The notes under the pieces were generated by a model. It had not been told where the DNA came from and searched no databases. It saw nothing but the letters and a program-made list of their open reading frames with translations. Positions 6,964-11,177 of a stretch of 11,177 nt of DNA are shown here, in pieces; positions within the stretch are counted from its first letter, which is position 1; every line of letters starts with the position of its first letter. The DNA is from an uncultured Rikenellaceae bacterium (lineage in GTDB: Bacteria > Bacteroidota > Bacteroidia > Bacteroidales > Rikenellaceae). The stretch is from assembly GCA_910588925.1 (NCBI GenBank), contig CAJURV010000063.1:1-11177 (forward strand), read 5' to 3'. A program made the translations under genes and the position numbers.

Positions 6964-8247
6964 CTATTTACCTGTCATTATCTCGAGCACGAGCCGGTCA
7001 GTGGTCTCCATGCCGCGGGTTCCTATCAGTGTAAGGTTGCGTATGCAGAGGTCTACGTCGTCGTCGATGATGCCCTCTACGGAGGTGACATGCTTACCCT
7101 CCATCGCCAGCATAGCCGACAATACGGCCGTAGATACGCCGCTGGTCAACTTCATGGCGCAACTGGGTTTGGCCCCGTCGCATATCATACCTGTAAGATT
7201 GGCGATCATGTTCTTTACTGCGAAAGATATCTGCTCGTAGCCTCCGCCCATGAGCAACGTTATACCGCAACTCGAACCGGTAGCGGCCACCACGCACCCG
7301 CACAAGGCCGAGAGACGTCCGAGGCTCTGTTTTATGTATATGGCCGTCAGATGACTGAGTATCAACGCCCTTGTCAGCTCCTCCTCGCTTTTGCCTCTCT
7401 CCTGCGCGAATATCACCACGGGCAAAGTGGCTGCGATACCTTGATTACCGCTTCCCGAATTGCTCATCACGGGGACCATGGCCCCTCCCATACGGGCGTC
7501 GCATGCGGCCGAGGTGTAAGAGAGTATATGCGAAAAGACACTGTCGCCCATTATACCTACCTCGAGGTTGCCGCGCATGGTCTTACCGAGACCGTGACCG
7601 AAATCGCCCTCGAACGATCGTTCCGCCGCAGCCTTGTTAAGACGTGCGCTCTCGAGAATGAAACTTATATCGTCGAGAGGGACGGTAGTGGCAAAATCGT
7701 AAACCTTACGGAGAGACAAATGCACCGTGTGTCCGTCGTCGACGCACTCTTCAGACGACGAACCTTTGTCGAGAAGCACCTCTCCGTCGCGCTCCAGACA
7801 GACGAAATTGGTGTGCATCGAGGCTATAACGGCCTTGGACCGATGACCGTCGGCCTGTGCCTCCACCTCTATATATAGCTTCTCAGCGATATTCTCTTTG
7901 AGCGATATCTTGATTTTTCCGGCCTCTATCATAGCGCGTCCGCGAGCTACCGCTTCGTCGGAACAATCCTTGAGCACCTCGAGCCCGTATTCCGACCTCC
8001 CTATCAACGCCCCGAGAGCCACGGCTATGGGCAACCCTATCATGCCTGTGCCCGGTATGCCTACCCCCATAGCGTTCTTCAGTATATTGGCGCTAAGCTG
8101 TACGGTGATGCTTTCCGGCTCCATACCGAGAAGCTCGGCGGCACGTGCGGCGCATAACGCCACGGCTATAGGCTCGGTGCATCCTATCGCAGGAACGACC
8201 TCGCGCTTGATGAGGTCTACGATCTCTTTTATTTCGGTTTTATCCAT
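6964..8247 (-). CDS. L-cysteine desulfidase / serine dehydratase-like protein (CyuA/YhaM, UPF0597 family)
   Basis: Characterised members of this family (archaeal L-cysteine desulfidase MJ1025; E. coli YhaM, now CyuA) use an oxygen-sensitive [4Fe-4S] cluster to split L-cysteine into pyruvate, ammonia and sulfide. They are related to the alpha domain of iron-sulfur L-serine dehydratase. The 427-residue product has the conserved N-terminal VVPAIGCTEPIAVAL (C23), a glycine-rich GVGIPGTGMIG segment near 61-71, SNSGSGNQGIAATLPV around 262-277, and the C-terminal cysteines C316 and C318 (ALCGCVVAATGSSCGI), C327, C356 and C363, from which cluster ligands are probably drawn. ATG 8245-8247 is preferred because an upstream in-frame start at 8298 precedes the predicted transcription start. 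Whether the substrate is cysteine, serine or another amino acid cannot be decided here. The gene has its own -7 box and terminator, so it is probably transcribed alone. Confidence 0.9.
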   Translation of the reverse strand: MDKTEIKEIVDLIKREVVPAIGCTEPIAVALCAARAAELLGMEPESITVQLSANILKNAMGVGIPGTGMIGLPIAVALGALIGRSEYGLEVLKDCSDEAVARGRAMIEAGKIKISLKENIAEKLYIEVEAQADGHRSKAVIASMHTNFVCLERDGEVLLDKGSSSEECVDDGHTVHLSLRKVYDFATTVPLDDISFILESARLNKAAAERSFEGDFGHGLGKTMRGNLEVGIMGDSVFSHILSYTSAACDARMGGAMVPVMSNSGSGNQGIAATLPVVIFAQERGKSEEELTRALILSHLTAIYIKQSLGRLSALCGCVVAATGSSCGITLLMGGGYEQISFAVKNMIANLTGMICDGAKPSCAMKLTSGVSTAVLSAMLAMEGKHVTSVEGIIDDDVDLCIRNLTLIGTRGMETTDRLVLEIMTGK

Positions 8248-8276
8248 AATATGTCTGTTTCGATATTTTTCGACAA

Positions 8277-8284
8277 CAAAGATA
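8277..8284 (-). promoter_or_regulatory. Desulfidase gene promoter, -7 box (TATCTTTG)
   Basis: The minus strand reads TATCTTTG, identical to the lepA and PAP2-like -7 boxes. Transcription would start near 8270, about 22 nt before the chosen ATG. The nearest TTTG upstream is only 13 nt away, too close for a standard -33, so the upstream element is uncertain. Confidence 0.55.
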
Positions 8285-8391
8285 GTAATAATTTCCACAA
8301 AGAATAAGCCGTATTACGGTTTTAACGACAAATCGTCATACTGATATGCGTCGGCGACCTATTGCCTTTAAAGAGAAGTTTCGACAAAAAA

Positions 8392-8425
8392 TTAGACAAG
8401 CTATCGATTAAAATAATTATATTTG
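8392..8425 (+). promoter_or_regulatory. Promoter of the glycosyltransferase-deacetylase-GtrA operon
   Basis: TATATTTG at 8418-8425 matches TAnnTTTG, with a weak -33 candidate (TTAG at 8392-8395) 22 nt upstream. The start site near 8432 rules out translation from an earlier in-frame TTG at 8362 and supports an ATG at 8473 or 8512. Confidence 0.55.
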
Positions 8426-8472
8426 CATGGGATAAATTGTGCCGCGGCAAAACAACGCCGGTTATCCGGCGA

Positions 8473-9264
8473 ATGAGCACCGTCAGGCCCTCTATCCGTA
8501 ACAGCCGACGTATGGACTACGCATCGAACATAGACGACATAAGCAAACCCGATCCGCAGACGACCGGGGACATAGACATAGTGTGTCCTTGTTACAACCC
8601 TCCGGAGGGTTTCATTCAAGAGCTCTATCGAATGATAGAGCTCTTGCGCGCGCTCTACCCGGGACGACGGATGCGACTGATAGTAGCCAACGACGGATCG
8701 GCACGCGGATTCGGCCCCGAGGAGCAAGCAGAGTTGCTGCGCAGCGTATCGGACACGGAGATAATAGACCTGCCGCACCGGGGCAAAGGAGCGGCCATAC
8801 GTGCCGGAATAGCACGCTCGACGGCGCCGGTGACGATATACACCGACATAGACATGCCTTACACTACGGAGTCGATGCGTTCGGTAATAGACAACGTAGC
8901 TTGCGGCTACGACGTGGTCATAGCGGTGCGCAACAGCAGCTACCACTCCAAACTATCGCTATTGCGCAAATTGATGTCGTACGGCTCCAAAGCCCTCAAC
9001 CGCATATTCCTGAACATACCGTACACCGATACGCAAGGCGGACTCAAAGGGTTGTCGCCGAAAGCCCGAAAAACAATGCTCCGCACACGCATAGACGATT
9101 TTCTTTTCGACACCGAATTCGTGGTGTTATCGGCACGAGAAAAAGGCATGAAGATAAAGGAGATAGAGACCACTCTTCGCGACGGTGTCGTCATGTCGTC
9201 CATGTCGGGGCGCGTATTGGTACGCGAACTTAAGAACTTTTTCCGCATAGCATTCGGCCTATGA
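8473..9264 (+). CDS. Family 2 glycosyltransferase, polyprenyl-phosphate sugar synthase type
   Basis: This is a GT-A fold family-2 glycosyltransferase of about 263 residues (250 if ATG 8512 is used). In the 250-residue numbering the nucleotide-binding IDIVCPCYNPPEG lies at 21-33, VANDGS at 58-63, GKGAAIRAGI at 91-100 and the metal-binding TDIDMP at 111-116. DTQGGLKGL at 173-181 resembles the DTQCGFK segment of dolichyl/undecaprenyl-phosphate hexose synthases. Such enzymes move a sugar from a nucleotide donor onto a polyprenyl phosphate at the cytoplasmic side of the membrane. There is no C-terminal membrane domain, unlike many GtrB or ArnC proteins, so it is probably peripheral. Its stop overlaps the next start (ATGA), placing it first in a coupled three-gene operon. 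The partnership with GtrA downstream supports the lipid-linked role. The exact sugar is unknown and the start is ambiguous between 8473 and 8512. Confidence 0.88.
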   Translation: MSTVRPSIRNSRRMDYASNIDDISKPDPQTTGDIDIVCPCYNPPEGFIQELYRMIELLRALYPGRRMRLIVANDGSARGFGPEEQAELLRSVSDTEIIDLPHRGKGAAIRAGIARSTAPVTIYTDIDMPYTTESMRSVIDNVACGYDVVIAVRNSSYHSKLSLLRKLMSYGSKALNRIFLNIPYTDTQGGLKGLSPKARKTMLRTRIDDFLFDTEFVVLSAREKGMKIKEIETTLRDGVVMSSMSGRVLVRELKNFFRIAFGL

Positions 9265-10037
9265 CTGTAACACTCGGATTCGACATAGAGGAGTTCGATT
9301 TCCCGCTCGAAAAGGGACGCCGGATCGACCTCGACACACAGCTCGACGTATCGTACGAGGGGTTCGATTATATACTCGCCCTACTCGACAGCCTTAAGCT
9401 GAAAGCCACGTTCTACACCACCGCCAACTTCGCTCTGCACCGTCCCGAGATCGTCCTGCGCGCCTCTGCGGCAGGGCACGAGATAGCCTCGCACGACTAT
9501 TACCACGGCATGGAGACGCCGGACCCAGCCGGAAGCCGACGCGTGCTCGAGGAGCTTACCGGCCGCGCCGTCATAGGGTACCGCGCACCACGTCTGGCCG
9601 CCATATCGTCGGCAGAGCTCTCCGCCGCCGGTTTCGAATACGACTCCTCGGTAAACCCGACATGGATACCCGGACGTTATAACAATATGTTTTCGCCTCG
9701 CGACATATACAAAAAAGAGGGACTTGTGGTGTACCCCGCCTCGGTGGCGTGGCCGTTACGCGTGCCTCTATTTTGGATAGCATTACACGTGATGCCGTTA
9801 TCGCTTTACAAAATCCTAACCCGCACAGCCCTGCACCGCGACGGACATCTCAACCTCTACTTCCATCCCTGGGAGTTCTCCGACAGGCTATCCGACAAGA
9901 CGTTCGGCGTCCCCGGATATATATCGGGCTGCTCTGGAAGCCGCCTGAGAGTCAAATTCGAAAGGTTGCTCCGATGGCTCGTAGAACGCGGATGCCGTTT
10001 CGACACCACCGGCCATTATCTCGGATTCAATGAATAG
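9261..10037 (+). CDS. Polysaccharide deacetylase-like protein (NodB-type, carbohydrate esterase 4)
   Basis: The 258-residue product is a NodB-homology protein; family members remove N-acetyl groups from sugars with a metal held by Asp-His-His. The motifs appear in order: MT1 as GFDIEEFD (D8, with EE instead of the usual DDG), MT2 as SHDYYH (H78, H82), MT3 as RAPRL (R108-L112), MT4 as YDSS (D128) and MT5 as FHPWEF (H202). The DxEE opening and HPWE ending are typical of the subgroup found in exopolysaccharide and PEP-CTERM/exosortase loci. No signal peptide is visible; the hydrophobic segment near 166-186 is short. It is therefore likely to act in the cytoplasm or at its membrane face. It overlaps the glycosyltransferase by 4 bp and the GtrA gene by 8 bp. 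Substrate is unknown; a lipid-linked amino sugar would fit the neighbours (inference). Confidence 0.88.
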   Translation: MTVTLGFDIEEFDFPLEKGRRIDLDTQLDVSYEGFDYILALLDSLKLKATFYTTANFALHRPEIVLRASAAGHEIASHDYYHGMETPDPAGSRRVLEELTGRAVIGYRAPRLAAISSAELSAAGFEYDSSVNPTWIPGRYNNMFSPRDIYKKEGLVVYPASVAWPLRVPLFWIALHVMPLSLYKILTRTALHRDGHLNLYFHPWEFSDRLSDKTFGVPGYISGCSGSRLRVKFERLLRWLVERGCRFDTTGHYLGFNE

Positions 10038-10491
10038 AGCGACAACACTTATATGCCGGCTCTACAAAAGCCCGTTCGTCCGTTTCGCCGCGGTCGGAGC
10101 CGTCGCCACCGGAATAAATTACGGCACCTACACGTTACTGATACTGCACTTCGACGATCTGTGGCCCGAGGTGGCTTACATAGCGGCCTTTTGCGTGAGT
10201 ATCATCTGCAACTTCATATTATCCAGCTACTTCACTTTCAGTGTAGACCCAACATGGAGCCGTGCCGCCAAATTCCTGACGGCACATCTTGTCAACTTGG
10301 CCAACGAGCTGTTGCTTTTACGATTATGGTTGTGGATAGGCGTTCCTAAACTATACGCCCCGTTATGCGTATTCGTAATAGCGTTTCCCATAAACTACCT
10401 GATGGTGCGTTTGGCTCTACGCGGACGTGCATCCCGACCGACAGAAGACGGACTCCGATCAAAAGAGTACGATAAACACGAACAACCGTAG
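10030..10491 (+). CDS. GtrA-family membrane protein, putative lipid-linked sugar flippase
   Basis: The 153-residue product has four predicted transmembrane helices (about 17-38, 46-66, 82-102 and 108-129) and a charged C-terminal tail. It carries the GtrA/DPMS_TM pattern: FVRFAAVGAVATGINYGTY near the N-terminus and CNFILSSYFTF at 60-70. GtrA proteins are thought to flip polyprenyl-phosphate-linked sugars across the inner membrane and are usually encoded beside a GtrB-like glycosyltransferase. That pairing is found here, two genes upstream. The ATG lies 8 bp inside the deacetylase gene, a sign of translational coupling. I see no strong terminator immediately after the stop; only a weak 5-bp TAACG/CGTTA hairpin lies downstream near 10560-10575. 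Family assignment is good; transport activity is inferred. Confidence 0.9.
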   Translation: MNRATTLICRLYKSPFVRFAAVGAVATGINYGTYTLLILHFDDLWPEVAYIAAFCVSIICNFILSSYFTFSVDPTWSRAAKFLTAHLVNLANELLLLRLWLWIGVPKLYAPLCVFVIAFPINYLMVRLALRGRASRPTEDGLRSKEYDKHEQP

Positions 10492-10613
10492 GACGTTCTA
10501 TTCATACTCTGTCCTTATCACGTACATACTTTCTGACGGTGCCTCTTTCCGAGACTAAAATAACGGGTTACGTTAATTGTTTCACTATAGAAAACGTTGA
10601 ATTTCATTCGACC

Positions 10614-10689
10614 TTTTCTCGCCTCGGCAATCAAGATTTCGTCTTATTTCGTCTTATTGCACTCGGCTTACCGAAAACGTTCGCTTGAG
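10614..10689 (+). repeat. Small palindromic repeat, copy 1
   Basis: This copy begins TTTTCTCGCCTCGGCAATCA and ends CGAAAACGTTCGCTTGAG. It matches copy 2 at about 60 of 66 positions once a 10-bp internal tandem duplication (ATTTCGTCTT at 10636-10645 and 10646-10655) is removed. The two ends are imperfect inverted repeats of each other, as expected for a MITE-like or REP-like element. Confidence 0.75.
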
Positions 10690-10696
10690 GCAGACG

Positions 10697-10762
10697 TTTT
10701 CTCGCCTCGGCAATCAAAACTTCGTTTCATTGCACTCGGCTTATCGAAAACGTTCACTTGAG
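10697..10762 (+). repeat. Small palindromic repeat, copy 2
   Basis: This 66-bp copy is in direct orientation, 7 bp after copy 1. Its left end, extended to ACGTTTTC from 10694, is the reverse complement of GAAAACGT near its right end, and CCTCGGCAAT is loosely inverted against ATTGCACTCGG. The single-stranded form could fold into an imperfect hairpin. It encodes nothing recognisable. Confidence 0.75.
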
Positions 10763-10841
10763 ACATAGACTTCGAGAAAATTTATAAACAGAGACTACCG
10801 CACAATCCAAACCGACACAATAACGACGCATTACAGGACAC

Positions 10842-10876
10842 AAAAAAACGGGCTTCCTCATAATGAGGAAACCCGT
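10842..10876 (-). terminator. Intrinsic terminator of the tRNA operon (U7 tract)
   Basis: Bases 10848-10860 and 10864-10876 pair with one C/A mismatch around a 3-nt loop. On the minus strand the stem is followed by seven Ts (complement of A 10842-10848). It lies 21 nt past the 3' end of tRNA-Thr, so the tRNA transcript ends here. Confidence 0.9.
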
Positions 10877-10897
10877 ACACTGAACATTTCTGAATTG

Positions 10898-10969
10898 AGC
10901 TGATGACGAGATTTGAACTCGTGACCCCTTCCTTACCAAGGAAGTACTCTACCCCTGAGCTACATCAGC
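10898..10969 (-). tRNA. tRNA-Thr (anticodon GGT)
   Basis: The full cloverleaf is visible on the minus strand. The acceptor stem pairs GCTGATG with CATCAGC over 7 perfect base pairs. The D-arm runs GCTC-AGGGGTA-GAG(T), the anticodon stem is CTTCC/GGAAG with loop TTGGTAA, and the T-arm is ACGAG-TTCAAAT-CTCGT. The anticodon GGT reads threonine ACC and ACU codons. The discriminator is T and CCA is not encoded. It is downstream of tRNA-Gly on the same strand and is followed by a strong terminator. Confidence 0.97.
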
Positions 10970-11011
10970 AATATACTGTTTTTACCGATCTTGCCGACCG
11001 CCTGTAAAACA

Positions 11012-11071
11012 GCGTTTTCAACAAATCTGAGTAACCGAACTCGTTCTGATTACCGAAGCGAGAAAACGTCC
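11012..11071 (-). repeat. Small palindromic repeat, diverged inverted copy 3 between two tRNA genes
   Basis: Read on the minus strand it starts GGACGTTTTCTCGC and continues TCGGTAATCAGAAC, matching the left end of copies 1 and 2 with a few changes. After a deletion of the centre it carries TTCGGTTAC and later GAAAACG. It lies in the 138-bp spacer between tRNA-Gly and tRNA-Thr, in the opposite orientation to copies 1 and 2. Divergence is larger than between copies 1 and 2. Confidence 0.5.
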
Positions 11072-11107
11072 GCATAAAGCGAATACTTCCGTTATCGGAA
11101 GATAGAG

Positions 11108-11177
11108 AGCGGAAGACGAGGCTCGAACCCGCGACCCTTAGCTTGGAAGGCTAATGCTCTACCAACTGAGCTACTTC
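11108..11177 (-). tRNA. tRNA-Gly (anticodon TCC), 5' end cut by window edge
   Basis: On the minus strand the sequence starts GAAG-TAGCTC, so three acceptor bases lie beyond the window. The 3' acceptor strand CTTCCGC (11109-11115) shows that the missing bases should be GCG. The anticodon stem TTAGC/GCTAA encloses loop CTTCCAA with anticodon TCC (glycine GGA and GGG). The T-arm is CGCGGGTTCGAGCCTCG-like with the conserved GGTTCGA core. The discriminator is T and CCA is not encoded. It is probably co-transcribed with tRNA-Thr(GGT) downstream. Confidence 0.95.

Larger units (their letters stand above)
10492..10841. other. Gene-free stretch carrying palindromic repeats
   Basis: No open frame here has family character. 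The stretch holds two direct copies of a small repeat (10614-10689 and 10697-10762) plus an isolated GAAAACGTT at about 10590-10598 that may be the tail of another copy. The remainder, 10763-10841, shows nothing I can identify. Confidence 0.6.

Noticed and set aside
6829..7878. 349-codon open frame antisense to the desulfidase gene
   Set aside because: Its 3' two-thirds mirror a conserved enzyme gene and its start runs through a repeat and a terminator stem; the protein has no recognisable family.
8362..8472. Upstream TTG-initiated extension of the glycosyltransferase
   Set aside because: It starts at a TTG upstream of the predicted -7 box (8418-8425), so the start codon would not be in the transcript; the extra residues have no family counterpart.
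10614..10762. CRISPR array
   Set aside because: Only two adjacent copies, of 66-76 bp, separated by 7 bp, with no spacers and no cas genes.
10754..10939. 61-codon open frame overlapping tRNA-Thr and its terminator
   Set aside because: It crosses a perfect tRNA cloverleaf and an intrinsic terminator, so it cannot be a real gene.
10492..11177. Genomic-island or phage attachment site at the tRNA genes
   Set aside because: There is no integrase and no duplicate of a tRNA 3' end of useful length in the window. The repeats resemble small dispersed palindromes rather than att sites.

Overview
The window looks like a piece of a Bacteroidales (Bacteroidota) chromosome of moderate GC. Three signs point there. 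Most gene starts are preceded by a TAnnTTTG element, the -7 box of the Bacteroidetes housekeeping sigma factor. Starts generally lack a Shine-Dalgarno sequence. The proteins resemble the Bacteroidales versions of housekeeping families. Isoleucine is mostly encoded by ATA, which is unusual for a genome that is not AT-rich. I cannot name a genus from the sequence alone.

Layout. Positions 1-288 hold no convincing gene; they carry a dispersed repeat motif and a 28-bp perfect palindrome at the 3' end of typA. Next come typA (minus), then aroB-nth (plus, overlapping by one base), then lepA (minus), which ends in a strong intrinsic terminator. After an AT-rich promoter region there is a PAP2-like membrane protein (plus). 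It converges on a CyuA/YhaM-type L-cysteine desulfidase (minus), with a repeat-bearing spacer and a symmetrical 18-bp terminator stem between them. From about 8473 to 10491 a tight three-gene plus-strand operon encodes a family-2 glycosyltransferase, a polysaccharide-deacetylase-like protein and a GtrA-family membrane protein. The last 690 bp are non-coding apart from two minus-strand tRNA genes: tRNA-Gly(TCC), cut by the window edge, then tRNA-Thr(GGT) and a U7 terminator. Copies of a small palindromic repeat lie on both sides of tRNA-Thr.

How the parts work together. typA and lepA are two ribosome-associated translational GTPases; aroB (shikimate pathway) and nth (base excision repair) are co-transcribed housekeeping genes. 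The glycosyltransferase-deacetylase-GtrA operon is the most interesting functional unit. By family logic it could make, modify and flip a polyprenyl-phosphate-linked sugar for a surface glycan, although the product cannot be read from sequence. The tRNA-Gly/tRNA-Thr pair resembles the end of the classic Thr-Tyr-Gly-Thr-tuf operon, but here it ends in a terminator rather than in tuf. I see no phage, CRISPR, defence system or intact transposon, and no clearly new multi-gene system. The most unusual material is the set of small non-coding repeats and the glycan operon.
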